From: Earliella scabrosa
Lineage: Eukaryota > Basidiomycota > Agaricomycetes > Polyporales > Polyporaceae
Assembly (NCBI GenBank): GCA_022605405.1
Contig: JABYQQ010000013.1
Location: 1,302,001 to 1,366,000 of the forward strand
Length of the DNA stretch: 64,000 nt
Direction: 5' to 3'
The notes beneath the pieces are model-generated. The model was not told where the DNA came from. It saw only the letters and a program-made list of their open reading frames with translations, and did not search any database. Position numbers and translations under genes: made by a program. Positions 1-12,378 of the stretch are shown here, piece by piece. Numbering within the stretch: the stretch's first letter is position 1; each line of letters starts with the position of its first letter.

Positions 1-3000
1 ATCGCCCTCGAGCTCGATGGTGATACCAGGCGCGAGGAACGCGCCAAGGGACTGGCCCGCAGAGCCGCACATACGAATGTGGATGGTGTCCTTGGGCAGA
101 CCCTCCTCGCCGTACAGCTTCGAGACGCGGTACGAGAGCGAGGTGCCCAGCGCACGGTCCGTGTTCGTGACGTCGCACTCGACGTGGACGGGCAGACCCT
201 TCGTGAGCGCGGGCTCGGCCTCGTCGATGAACTTGTTGTCGAGACGGATGTAGAGCTTGTGGTCCTGCGGGCGCACGCGGTACGTCGCAGCGCCAGGCCG
301 CATCTGCCAGGCGGGCTTCAGGATCGCGCTCAGGTCGAGGTGCGCGGTCTTCGGCGTGCGGAGCTTCTCGTCGACCTTGAGCATATCCGCGCGGCCCACC
401 ATCTCGTTGATAGTGCGGAAGCCGAGCTTCGCCATGTACTGACGGAGGTCCTCCGCCATGTAGTAGAAGAAGTTGATCACCTGTTCGGGCTGGCCCGCAA
501 ACTTCGCGCGAAGCTGAGGATCCTGGGTGGCGATGCCGACAGGGCAAGTGTTCACTGCGGCGCAAGCGAAGGGTCAGTGACCGGCATTATGCCGAAGAGA
601 AGACGAACAACGTACGGTGGCACTTCCGCATCATGATACAACCCATGGCAATGAGGGGAGTTGTGGCAAAGCCCCACTCCTCGGCACCAAGCAGACAGGC
701 AATCGCGAGGTCGCGACCAGTACGGAGCTGACCGTCAGTCTGGACGGTGACGCGCCCACGGAGGTCGTTGAGGACAAGCGTCTGGTGCGTCTCTGCAAGA
801 CCGAGCTCCCACGGGAGACCAGCGTGCTTGATACCAGTCCAGCGCGAGGCACCGGTACCACCATCGTGGCCGGAGATGAGGATGTGGTCCGCCTTCGCCT
901 TCGCGACACCGCTCGCGACGATCCCGACGCCGACCTCAGACACGAGCTTGACGGACACGCGCGCACGCGGGTTGGAGCACTTGAGATCGTAGATGAGCTG
1001 CTTGAGATCCTCGATGGAGTAGATGTCGTGGTGCGGGGGAGGCGAGATGAGGCCTACGCCCGCGGTCGAGTGCCGCGTGCGAGCGATCGACGTCGACACC
1101 TTGTGGCCGGGGAGCTCGCCACCCTCGCCCGGCTTTGCACCTTGCGCCATCTTGATTTGGAGCTCGTCCGCATCCGCGAGGTAGTTGGACGTAACACCGA
1201 ACCGGCCGGATGCAACCTGTTTAATCGCGGAGCGCATCGTGTCGCCATTCGGCAAGGGCTGTGAACGCTCGGCGTCCTCGCCACCCTCGCCCGTGTTCGA
1301 CTTGCCACCGAGGCGGTTCATCGCAACGGCAAGCGTCGAGTGCGCCTCCATCGAGATCGAGCCGTACGACATCGCACCGGTCACGAAGCGACGAACGATC
1401 TCGTTCCAAGGCTCGACCTGCTCAATCGGAATGGGGGTCGTGTTCTCGTAGCGGAAATCGAGAAGGCCGCGGAGATGCACCGCTCTCGTCTGCTGGTTCG
1501 CGTTCGTCGCGTACGCGTCGTAAGCACGCTGATTCTTCTCCCGCACGGCATCCTGCAGATTGGCGATACCAGACGGATCGTTGATGTGGGCTTCTCCGCC
1601 GGAACGCCAGTGGTACTCGCCAGACTCCGGCATACCAGGAGGAAGGACAGTCTCACGGGAGGGCCACCCACGTTCATGCATCTCGAACGCGTCCATGGCC
1701 AGAAGATCGAAGGTGGCGCCCTGAACCCGACTCGCGGTTCCAACGAAGCACTTCTCGATGACCTCGGTGTGCAAGCCGAGCGCCTCGAAAATCTGCGCGC
1801 CCTTGTATGACTGGAGGGTGGAGATACCCATCTTGGACATCACCTTCAGGATTCCTCCATCGACCGAGTGGCGGTAGTTGTCCATCAGGTCGTCAAGAGT
1901 CTTATCGTCCTTCACCCTAGAAAACACGGACACGCGTCAGTGACGGACTTAATATACAGAGACGCGTGACACTCACAATCCCTCGCGGACGACCTTGTGA
2001 ATGCATTCCATCGTGAGCCATGGGCAGATCGCGTCGGCACCGTAACCAAGGAGCACGCAGAGGTGGTGCACCTCCCGGGCCTCGGCGGTTTCGACCATGA
2101 GGGCAACCTTGGCGCGCTTCTTCTGCGAGACGAGGTGGTGGTGGACTCCACCGCACGCAACGAGCGCCGAGAGCGGCACGCGCGAAGGGCCCGTCTCGCG
2201 GTCGGAGAGGATGATGACCTTGATACCGTCATCGATGGCCTGCGTCGCCTCGCTGCAGACCCGTTCGAGCGCGAGCTTGTAGCCAGGCAAGCCAAACTCC
2301 TTCGGGAATGTAATATCGATAGTGCGAGAGGGCCAAGTGGCGTAGGCGTGCTTGAGGCTCTTCATGGCGTTCATCTCCTCAAGCGTCAAGATTGGCGAGG
2401 GGAGAAGGATGCGGTGGCATTGCTGAGGGTTCATCTCGAGAAGGTTGCCTTCGGGGCCGACGTAGCACTCCAAAGACATGACGATCGACTCCCGAATCGG
2501 GTCAATGGGAGGGTTCGTGACCTGCGCGAAGAGCTGGCGGAAGTAGTCGTAGATGAGCCGGGGCTGCGTCGACATGGCAGCAAGCGGTGCGTCATTGCCC
2601 ATGGAGCCAAGAGCCTCCTTGCCGTCGGTGAACATGGGAAGCATGAGGAGGTTGAGCTGCTCCACGGTGTAACCGAACGCGAGCAACTTCGGGTCGGTGC
2701 TGAGCGTGTACTGGTCGACGCTGGGTGCGACAGACGTGGAACGCTGGACACGCTTCACGATGTTCGGAACTTGCAGCATGTTCGTCTCAATCCAAGACGC
2801 GAAGTTCTGCTTACGCGCAGTCGTGCGCTTCAGCTCCTTGTCATCGACGATACGACCTTCCTCAGTATCGACGAGAAGCATGCGTCCAGGCTTAAGACGG
2901 CCCTTCTGGATGACCTTCTCAGGAGGAATGTAGACGGCACCGACCTCAGAGGCGCATACAATGATGTCCTCGTTGGTCACGACGTAACGGCAGGGGCGAA

Positions 3001-4393
3001 GACCATTGCGGTCGAGGTTCGCACCACAGTACCGACCGTCACTGAAGGTGAAGAGAGCGGGGCCGTCCCAAGGCTCCTGCAGGCACGCGGCCCAGTTGTA
3101 GAAGGCCTTCTTCTCAGGCTCCATGATGTCGTTGCCCTGCCATGCCTCAGGAATAAGCATCATTATGGCCTCAGGTAGCGTCAAGACGCCGTTCACGGTG
3201 AGGAGCTCAAGGACGTTGTCGAACGCAGCGGAGTCGGAACCGCCTGACTCGATGATGGGGTACAAGAGATCAAGCTGCTCGCCGAACTGAGAAGACGAGA
3301 GCACGCCCTCGCGAGCGCGCATCCAGTTTCTGTTACCGCGCAGCGTGTTGATTTCACCTGGCGGCGATAAAACAATGTATTAACACTGATCTGCTAGAGT
3401 TCAGCCGTTCGCGAAGCGAGACTTACCGTTGTGTGCGGCCCACCTCATGGGTTGCGCACGGTCCCAGCTAGGGAACGTGTTTGTGGAGAATCGCGAGTGA
3501 ACGAGAGCGAAGTGGGAGCGGTACAGAACATGGTTGAGGTCGTGGTAGTAGTTGTACACTTGCGGGGGAGAGAGCTGACCCTTGTAGACAATGTTCTTGG
3601 ACGAGAGCGAGCAGATGTAGAATCCCTTGGAGAGCGAACTTCAGGGGGAAAGAGTCCGGGTCCTTAAGCTAACGCTCATACGTAAAGAAGAGTGAGAGAG
3701 GACAAACATGGTGTGGGTCGCGTGCTTGCGGAGGATATAGAGCTGGCATTCGAAGAGCTTGGCGTCAAACGGACCGCCCCGGGAGGTGCTTCCCTCGCCA
3801 TAGTGGGAGCGGAGGACGACGAAGGGCTGGAGGATAGCGGGCTCTTTGCTTGCGGCCGCGGGGCCAAGGATGGTGCCGTCAGTGGGAACCTCTCTCCAGC
3901 CGAGGACGCGGAGACCCAGGTCGGAAGCGATCTTCGAGAAAACGGCCTGCTGCTGCTGGAGACCGACGGGATTGTTGGCCTTGAAGAAGACGTTGCCGAC
4001 GGCATACTGGCCGACCTCGGGGAGCTCGCAGCCAATTTCGCGCTCGGCCTCGCGCTTGAAGAAGAGGTGGGGGATGCCGGTCATGACGCCGGCGCCGTCG
4101 CCGTCGCGGCTGTCCGCGCCGGTAGCGCCGCGATGGGTCATCGCACAGAGGAGCTGGCGGGCATCGGAGACTATCTTGTGGCTGTCGGAGCCCTTGATGT
4201 GGCAGATAAAGCCGACACCGCACGCGTCCTTCTCGAGCTCGTTCATGTAGAGGCCCTGGCTCGCGGGGAGGGCGGCGTCCCATGACGTAGGGTCGCGCTG
4301 TACGGCATTGAAGCCATTTTGCGTATCAATCTCTGAGGCGGGCAGGGGAGAGAAAAGGACCGGAGGATCAGCGTGGCAATCAACGATAGCCAT
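1..4393 (-). CDS. GLT1: Glutamate synthase (NADH-type GOGAT), N-terminal part, cut by window edge
   Basis: Glutamate synthase makes two glutamates from glutamine and 2-oxoglutarate. The start at 4393 is followed by an acidic stretch and the KDACGVGF motif, whose cysteine becomes the N-terminal catalytic nucleophile of the class-II glutaminase domain after propeptide removal. Next come the central linker domain ([11 protein letters not shown] region near 2300) and the FMN/2-oxoglutarate synthase barrel, seen as GAMSYGSIS near 1360, [13 protein letters not shown] near 1040 and [13 protein letters not shown] near 860. The cysteines in GCIMMRKCH and LNTCPVG, split by an intron near 560-630, match the 3Fe-4S cluster site. 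The window ends inside the glycine-rich C-terminal domain of the large-subunit part. The FAD/NADH half is not visible. At least four short introns interrupt the gene, and no frame break was found. The dehydrogenase partner (fused or not) cannot be seen, so the NADH assignment rests on the fungal family. Confidence 0.96.
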
Positions 4394-6091
4394 GAAACGA
4401 TAGCGGAGCGGATCTCAGGTCTGACGAAAGAACAGCCGGGGATACGCTGCGGGAAGCGAGGCGGCGAGGACGGTGGTGGGAGAGCGAGGAGGAGGCGGAG
4501 GAGGGGATGGTGGTGGTAGGAGGAGAAGGACGTCGACGCTGGCAAAGAGGTCGCGGACGCCACCGCGAAAATTGAGGAGCTGGAAGGACGAGTCAGAGCG
4601 AAGAGGAGCTGAGCGAGGCTGAGGATGGTGCTCGCGCCGCCTTCACCCGACCGTTCCGGCGATCGACATCGGCCATGCAATCAGCCACTCCTAATATTCC
4701 GCCCTGTCTTATCTCGCCCCCAGCCAATCACAGCCCCCACAGATCTAAGCCGCGCGAGACGATGAGCTGCTTATGGCGAATTTGACCGCGATCGGCCGCC
4801 AGATGATCTAATCTCCCAGTGCGCGCGGAAGCCCGCTCCGTGTCCGCGCGTGCGACGTCGCGCGCGATGGTCTACGCCCGCCCTGCGCGCGACCGGACGC
4901 GCGACACTGCGCCCTCTTCCTCCGTCGCGCAGCTCGCCTCAGTCAGCTCCTGGTCAGCTCCTGCGACTCGCAGCGGACGCACCGGCGGAGGCCCAGCCCC
5001 GAGCTCTTCCGCTCGGCCCCCGCAACTCTATCGCCCACACCCGCACGCTTCGTTGCATCCAGAACTTTCATTACACAGACTCTCGCGGAGCCTCGAACTC
5101 CTTCCTGATCGTCTCTCTCTCCGGTTGCACATCGCTGTCGCCCCGACCCGCTCCTTTTAACGTCAAGAGCCAAACGTGTCTGTCCCCTGCACCCCGGATG
5201 ACGCGACGCCTCTGCGCATCTTTCCTACGGGAGACAGACTGCTGCGCGCCCGGCCCTCGACAGGCACTCCGATGCACTTACTCCATCTTCCACCCCATAA
5301 GTCCCTCCCCAGCCCCCGCGTAGCCAGGGCCGTCTCGGCGAAACCGCACCCGAGGCCAGGCCACACAACCCACCACGCGCGCGAGCTCGTCCATCGCGCG
5401 CACCGACCACGACGGTGCCCTTGATCAGAAAACCTCGGATTTTCCTCACATGTGGGCCCTCCCGGCTTCCCATCACATTCATCGCCGACTCAATGCAGGG
5501 AAGGCGAAGGCCGTAGCATGTTTACCCCAGAGAGCGGTGGCCCCATAAGTCGCTGTGGCCTGTGAGAGCCTGCGCACACTCGGAGGTCCATCCGGCCATT
5601 CCCTGCTCCCACCACATTCGTCCGGCTACCCTCCTGCGCGGTTGCTCGAGACGTCGGCGCGATCGAGTCTATTCGATTCCCTGCTTCTTCCCTGCCCTGC
5701 CACGCGTCGCCAGATCGTCATCAGGGCGAGACGATTCCATCAGATCAAACCATAACTTGCGCCTTCTTGCCTTCCGCTCCCTCTCCTCCGTGCGCTGTCA
5801 CACATGACTTTAGAATCCGCGATTCCACACACCTCGGACCATCCTGCGCGGGCTCCGGCCTAGACCAACGCGTGCCGAGGTCCTCGCAGAGTGCCTGCCC
5901 GTCGTGACGTATCTTCCAATCGTTCCCGAAGTGCGCAGTGTGACTTCCTGTTCTTGGGAACCGTAGTCAAGAAGATGCCTGCTCGATTATGTGATTCCTC
6001 GATTCGAAGCAGAAATCTCATACAAAGGCACGTCCGCCACCGTGTACACTCTGCCTGCATGGTCTCGCACACGAGGAGAATAGGGTGCAAA
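4394..6091. other. Intergenic region upstream of GLT1 and downstream of LST8
   Basis: This 1.7 kb lies upstream of the glutamate synthase start and beyond the LST8 stop. It is pyrimidine-rich on the plus strand over much of 4800-5850. Several open frames of 60-160 codons exist, but they overlap on both strands, are rich in Arg/Pro/Ser, and none resembles a protein family I know. It probably holds the GLT1 promoter and 5' leader and the LST8 3' region. Confidence 0.6.
4734..4738 (+). promoter_or_regulatory. CCAAT box in GLT1 upstream region
   Basis: A CCAAT core in the context AGCCAATCA lies about 340 bp upstream of the GLT1 start codon. This context fits the binding preference of the fungal CCAAT-binding (HAP/NF-Y) complex, which controls many metabolic genes. 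Function is inferred from the match alone. Confidence 0.4.
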
Positions 6092-7679
6092 CTAGCCTGC
6101 CCCATCATGCAGCGCACAGCACACCGCCGCTGTTGAGAGCCTAGCGTCAGCAAACCGTCGCCCCGCACGGTACAGCGTCCGAACCTTTCTGATGCCCGCT
6201 ATATTGTCGTACGGTCTCCCCGGTCGACATGTCCCACAGACGAGCGAAATGGTCGGAAGACGCTGCCGTAGGCCGTAGACGTGGTCAGGGGATGGGACGA
6301 TGGCAGGAACCGATCCCGTACCTGTCACTAAATACGCAGAGTCGGCGCTAAAAGCACAGTCCCAGACCCATCGTTGGTGGCCCTGCAGCGTCTTCTCGTG
6401 CTTGAACTCGTAGTTTGGCGATATTGACCAAATCTTTACGGTTGTATCCGCTGAGCAGGTAGCAAGATACCTGTTGTGGCTTGAGTCACCAACGTGTCAG
6501 CAAAGAGTGAGACAAGGAGCACCCACTTGACGTCTGGGCTCAACAGAAGCCGAGTGAGGTACTTGTTGTGAGCTTGGAACATCGTCACTGCCTGAAATCT
6601 GGGCAGATCGGATCGGTCGTCGTTGATCTTCCATACATAGCATTTTCCCTACGCCAATACGGGTTAGATGCATCGATCTAAGCAGCAACATACGCGCCGA
6701 ACCTTCACGCTACCCGCGACGAGGCAGGAGCCGTCTGAAGCGAGGCTGATAGAACGCATGGGCGTATCACCACCTGGGGTCTAGAATTTGGAGTAATGAG
6801 CGTCATGTAGATCATCATAATTAGTGAAACATGTACACACGAGCTCATGGGTGCAGATGTTCTCGGACAAATCCCATTGTTTGATGCGTCCGGCCTGGTC
6901 GCAACTGATGAGCTCGCCCTGGTTCGGATGGACCACTACGTCGTTCACTATGTGCCGCAGTTGTGTTAGCGGAAGGGTCACGGAGCGGTAGGATCGTCAT
7001 ACCGGGTGCCTCGTTGTCGTAATTTCGATGCAGGTGGCTGCTACTTCTAAGTCCGAATGCACCCCGCTCAGGCCCTCGCGAGATCTGAACGGACGGGAGA
7101 AGGACGCACCGAAGATCCCATATTTTAATGGTTCCATCCTCACTGCCGGTGACCAACCACTTGCCCTCGCTATGGAAGCAGACTGCGGTGATGTTGCCGT
7201 TGTGGCCCTCGAAAATCGCGACCTGCGGACGCGCACATGAATCTCGATGAGAGGGGTACGCGTGTGTCGGAGCGGGCGCACACACCGGTCCCGCAGACGG
7301 CGCGGCTGCGATCTCGTATATGTATGCCTTCTTGTGTATAGCCGCGGCCAGGAGCCGTTTGCTAGGGAACGCCGTATTGAGTCAAGGGTGAGGGGGAGGA
7401 CGCGAACCGGCTGCTCACTCCGGCGATATCGCCAAGCGATTCACTTGCTGTGTAAGCGAGGGCGGCAGGCGTTGGTGAACAAGACGTATGGGCGCACACG
7501 GCGAACGTCCTCACACCAGATTCAGCAGCCCTGGGTATGGTCCTCGAGCAGATCCCACTCCACGCTTCCCAGAAACGGATCTCATGGTCGTAAGAGCCGG
7601 TGACGAGGATCACAGACATGTCGGTTCGAGCAGCGGCAGCGGCAGCAGCAGATCTGGACGAGGAGGTCTGCACGGGCAT
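6092..7679 (-). CDS. LST8: LST8-like WD40 protein, TOR complex subunit
   Basis: LST8 is a seven-bladed WD40 propeller that binds the TOR kinase domain and stabilises TORC1 and TORC2. The first blade reads [20 protein letters not shown], the later ones [51 protein letters not shown] and [16 protein letters not shown], and the last ends in [19 protein letters not shown]. These match LST8 more closely than generic WD40 proteins. About ten introns break the gene; splicing joins every blade without a frame break and ends at a TAG at 6092. I chose the start at 7679, in a strong CACCATGC context; it gives a short Ser/Ala-rich leader before the conserved start of blade one. A later start at 7619 and an upstream one at 7733 are also open. 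Confidence 0.92.
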
Positions 7680-9612
7680 GGTGGTCGAGGCCGACACGGT
7701 GCAAGGCAAGGGACCTCGGAGGTCGGAAACCAAGGACGCGTCTCTTACGTAATCAGCGCGCCATCAGAGGCGTGTGGAACGCGAGTCGCGACGAACAAGC
7801 GGCGGACGGCGTCCCTCGTTCATCGACCCATGTCTCTCCGTCCGCGCTGAGCTTGAGAGCCTGTGTCCTTTGCTCTTGTTCAGCCAGCCTAAGTGATCCC
7901 TGTCTTCCCACCCAGTAGTCCGCGACGTGCCGTCACTTTAACCCTGGCGTCCATGGCCCTGAAACTCCGACGACTCAGACTGCTGGACGACTCCTGTCTT
8001 ATAGAGTTTGCACACCCGCACCCTTGCAGCGCTCCCAGTCCTCTGGGAATCTCTCAGTACGTAGGCTTGCTCGTTTAAGGTCATCCTCGTGCACGTTGCT
8101 GGTACCTAACGCACACCCTCCACGGGCGTTCATCGCATCGAACTCTTCCACGTCGTTCCCTCCGCATGAAAGCGCACCGCCGGCCTCTTTCTCGTCCCGC
8201 GAAGCCACAACGCAGATAAAGCCCTTGAATTGCCCTCTGTCTGGGTCTAGCCTGCCTCACATGTTGCTTCGAAAACATGTGTGGCCCCCTGGACTTGACC
8301 GGGCGATCTCCCACCATTCCGGCGTACCCTCTCGCGGGCCCCTTCCTGTCCACGAACTCTTGTATCCCGCTTCGAGAACGTCTCCTCCTCTGGTAGGCTC
8401 AAAATAGACAGCCCTTCACAACGAATATTCTATTATGACTGTGGGGGCCCTATCATATCGTCATTGCCTACAAAGCGCAGGCCCGAACTACCATTCCTCC
8501 TGCTACCCTGACCCTCCGTCGACTGTTATAAGGAAGGACGACCATGGTTGTAGGTAAGCCAGACCTCCCCAGTCATCTCACAGTGTGCGATGCTTATGGA
8601 CCCATTCCCCGTAGGTGGCCACACCTCCACGAACAGGACTCGTAGGCTGATGCTAGACCTCGGCAGATCGGAACACGAGTACTCTTTCTTGAGGGGGGAA
8701 AGACACGCACGGGTATCGTTCAAACCACAGAGACTATCGAGGTGAGTTGCATCTTCATTGTTCGTCTTTGTGTCGGACCTGGGACTGACAGCCGAGCCAG
8801 GGTCTTCGCTATGTCGTTGTAAAGCTCGACGACGGAAGTCCAAACCCCGTGAAATTACCGTGCGTATCCATGCTACGCACGAATACCCGAGGCTCATTAC
8901 GTCTAGTTTGTCCAGTGTGAACAGTGTCTCAAAAGCCGGCTAGCCCACACATACACATGCGACGCCGCTCTATGTCAAAAGTATTATTCGCTTGTGGACA
9001 TCCTCACGGACAACCTAGACTACTAGACCAGCCCCCTCTCCCCCGCACTGTGATTTTACTCATTATTGGATGGACTCTCGCTGGACACTTTGTTTGCCTG
9101 TATCGTAGCGTCCTAGATGTATTTGGCAAGATTATCGCAGATATAGAGCGGTTCCGAGACTCGAACAGCTGCGTGCGACCGAAGTTTGCGCCCCATTTCT
9201 GTGCGCGTGCATGATGGATTCTGAGTGTCGTTTCTGTGGGACGTTCCAGTTGGATGCAAGCGAGGATCCTGGAGAACATGGACCCGCCTGGGCCTCCGAA
9301 GATGATCCAGACAGACGCAAACGTCCTATGAGGTCGTATGATGTCTTCGACGGTTCAGTCGCCCACTGCTTCCTTCGGAATCGGGCTCGGACTCCTCAGA
9401 GAAGCCTCCCTCCTCCGTCCGGTCGCGCGGTCCGTACACGCCAAGCTTCACAGCCGCGCGCGATAGGAGAGGCGCCCGAGCCTCCTAACTCACCGCCCTC
9501 ATTGGGTTCTATGAGATATTACTAGCATAACTCACTGCCTTGTCGCGAGCCCTCTTCTTCCTGCACCCCGGTTTCCATCCATTCGCCCATCAGCCCACCG
9601 CGAAGCTCAGCG
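7680..9612. other. Intergenic region between LST8 and the DUF1776-like gene
   Basis: This stretch lies between two divergently transcribed genes and should contain both promoters. Short open frames occur on both strands (for example 8526-8897 minus and 9211-9525 plus), but none shows family features. The 9211-9525 frame could belong to a 5' exon or leader of the next gene; I could not link it convincingly. Confidence 0.5.
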
Positions 9613-11089
9613 ATGCAAACGCAGCCCCCTTCCGGGCTATCTCCTGTCAACCTTGATGCTCACATCATTCATGCTGACGCCCTTCCCCCGAGTAGCATGA
9701 ACAGTACACTCTGCCTCTTCGCGCGCATTATTCTCTTCATCGCGCTCCGTCTCCTGCTCGAGACCTTCTCCATCTTCCAGTCTCTCTCATATGCCGTACA
9801 TGAACGTCTCTGCCGCTTTTTTGCGCTCCCTCCGTGCCAGGTGCACGGTCCCAGAGAGAGCGCCATAGTGATAGTGGGCGGAGATGACGGTGAGTTCATC
9901 CGATTAGGAGCGATCGGGCAGCACGCTCACAAGCAGCCCGGCGGGTTGCCGATTTGCCTCACAGCCCTTGGCAGGCATATTGCCTTTGACTGCTCAGAGC
10001 AGGGCTACACTGTCTTCGCGTTGTGTCCCGACAGGCATCCTGCCATCGAAGCCGCGCCGGACGCATCGAACGTGTCTTCAGTGAGAGCCATCCACTCTGC
10101 CCTGTTCCCAGCACCGCTCATGCCTCGCTCTGCCAGCTCATACAGGAATGGCACCAACGAATCAAGCGGTCGGGCCACTCGACTTCTCCCTGGGGCTTGG
10201 TTGCCCCCATCGTGTTGGACATGACTTCCAGCGCGCAGCGCACTCGTGCCTTTGAGACCGTAGACGCGTACTGCGCCACCCACTCTCTCCACCTTGTTGC
10301 GGTTATCGTGCTTCCCCCGTCGAATTACATCAGTACGTGGGAGCGCCATTCCCTTGTAATCTTCGGCTGACGGATGGTGCCCGTCCCGCGCACACCCATA
10401 CGGCCCTGCTCATCCTCTGCATGCGGACCCAGCTTCCAAGCCAGCCTGCACTGGCCCAGTCACCATCTCGGCATGGGGCAACGTCGTCCGCGAAAGCCTC
10501 GTGGAGCCCATATCCGTCATCCAGGACTATGTGAGACTCCTCGCGGCTGTGTCTGGACGGGTCGTGCTGGTTCTTGCGTGTGAGCAGCGATCGTCCTTGC
10601 ACAGCGCACCCTCCCGCGTCCCACATCTCATACGAATCTTCCATAGCCGGCCATCAACCGTGGATTTCATCCCTGAGCAAGGGAGCCCTCCGCTCCGTAG
10701 CGCAGTATTTGCGCCAGGAACTGGATGTCCTAGGCATCAAGATCTCGACCATTGTGGCTGGGCCCTCCGCCCCGGTGGGCAAATCCACCGAGTCCGAGCA
10801 CAGCCATGCAGGGTGAGCCTCCTAACCTACCATTGGTACTTCCCAGATAGTTGTTGCCATTAATTCCTCTCGCCGCTACAGCGCCACGACCGTCTTCTGC
10901 TCGGGCACGCGGGTCGGAGAAGCCGACGGGTGGTCTCGACGCTTCTTGAACCAATTAGGTATCCCGCGTTACATCGCGGGCATTCGAAACACGATCGAAG
11001 CGGTAACGCCGCAATTCGCCGTCAGTCACGAAGAAGTATCGCGCGTCTTGCAGGACATCGTGCGATCGCGGTCGGTCTCCGTGCTATGA
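9613..11089 (+). CDS. DUF1776-family (SDR-like) protein
   Basis: The protein resembles the fungal DUF1776 family, proteins of unknown function with a short-chain dehydrogenase-like fold. A hydrophobic segment (ARIILFIALRLLLETFSIF) lies near the N terminus and could anchor it in a membrane. After splicing out introns near 9890-9970 and 10080-10140, the frame reads AIVIVGGDDALGRHIAFDC, equivalent to a Rossmann first strand with a degenerate nucleotide-binding loop. Later exons carry LVAVIVLPPSNY, ISAWGNVVRESLVEPISVIQ and SLSKGALRSVAQYLRQEL, the last resembling the SDR helix after the active site but without a clear YxxxK pair. A last exon ends IRNTIEAVTPQF...VSVL with a TGA at 11087. Enzyme activity is doubtful given the missing motifs. 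The start is uncertain: an upstream exon is possible. Confidence 0.68.
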
Positions 11090-11315
11090 CTTCATCGTCA
11101 TTGAGTGGCTCATGTTCGTGCAGGTACCCGGGAAATCAATACATTCTCGGGCTTCACGCGTTCCTACAGGATGCATACGAGTCGATGCCGACAACAGTGC
11201 ATCTATGTGTGCAATCCGTCAGCTCGCACTTCTCTTGAGGGGCGTCTGCTGACAGCCGACAGGGCCACATGGTTGTATCTACGTGTACACGGGAATGGGA
11301 TGAGATGCCCCCTCA

Positions 11316-12378
11316 TCATCGGGACGATACAATGCGATCCTGGAAGGCGGTGAGAAGTAAGAAGCTGTCCGACCACCCGGTTCATGGCACGAGGCCAGGG
11401 GACCTACTCGAATCATGATGCTCAGCCGCTGTCGCCCGTCATAAAGGTTGCCACCTTGACTAAGATCGCTCTTCAGTATGGAATGTCGATAGTCGTAGCG
11501 AACCGTGTCCCTGAGTGCAGATGAGTTCTCCCGCTACGGTGGATGCCGGACCGTTCTGCTCACTTTTGCACGTAGACGCTCCCAGACGGGAGCGGAACTT
11601 CGTAGCGCTGTGCCGGAGCTGAACAGCGTTCCAGACGTAGCGTGCGCTCGTCGCCCAGTGATACGCCTAGAATCCAGGTGCTAAACATAAATCAGCGCCG
11701 CTGCTTTTTCTGGGGACAGCGCGCTGGGAATAACACACCCACTGGCTTCCACATTGTCAACATGCGGCTAGAGAAGGACGGGGAATGAGCGAGCGAGAAG
11801 GGCCGGCGGCGGAACGCTTGCCAGAATCTCTCCATCTGAGGCTAGATGGAGAATGTGGGTCTGAGTGTCCTGGTTGGGATGGAGCCTTCGGAGCCTCGCG
11901 AGCAGCTGGTCGATCTCCGGCATGTCATCTGGCCAGGACGTGACATGCATTTCGCGATAGCGTTTGATAACACCATCAAAGTGACCCTGGCGTACAAGAG
12001 TAAAGTATCAGGTGGATGCACCGGGAGCTATAGAACCGCCAAGCATGCCTCTTGAAAGTCGTACAGTTCGTCGGGCAAGAACAAGGCTTGCACTGGGCTG
12101 GTTGTGCTCTGTTCACGCGCGGCAGGGCTGCGGAGGAACTCTTTCCTGCGCCGCCGGAATCTTCCGCTCTCCATGGAGTCTAGTTTCCGCAAGGCGGCAC
12201 GTAACAACGTGCATTGCTCGTCGACGGTGTAGAAGTCGGGGAAGAACGAGAAGTCTGGCAATGGAGCAACGGGGGTGCTAATTCCTCTGCAAGCTATCGG
12301 GCCAAGTCGAGCCCGCGTGCAGCGCCTTGAAACCAAGCTCGAGACGGGCGAGAAGCGTTGCATGGCTGAGGGCGTCAA
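11316..12378 (-). CDS. ALKBH7-like mitochondrial 2-oxoglutarate/Fe(II) dioxygenase
   Basis: ALKBH7 proteins are AlkB-fold dioxygenases of mitochondria; the mammalian one acts in programmed necrosis and mitochondrial RNA metabolism, while fungal roles are little known. The N terminus is rich in Arg/Ser without acidic residues, as in a mitochondrial leader. Then come FSFFPDFYTVDEQ, the LFLPDELYDFQE/GHFDGVIKRYREMH region, and after an intron PHVDNVEASG, which holds the H-x-D iron ligands. The distal histidine is in VRYDYRHSI and the 2-oxoglutarate-binding arginine in RQRLSIMIR. All catalytic residues are therefore present. The junction between FQE and GHF appears to use a GC-AG intron. The last exon is short: splicing at GTAGGT near 11411 and an AG at 11340 gives DRIVSSR and stop at 11316; reading through would give a different tail. 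Confidence 0.85.

Noticed and set aside
9140..9200. TTCGAGTC-like sequence as part of a tRNA T-arm on the minus strand
   Set aside because: No T-stem pairing, acceptor stem or A box could be found around it.
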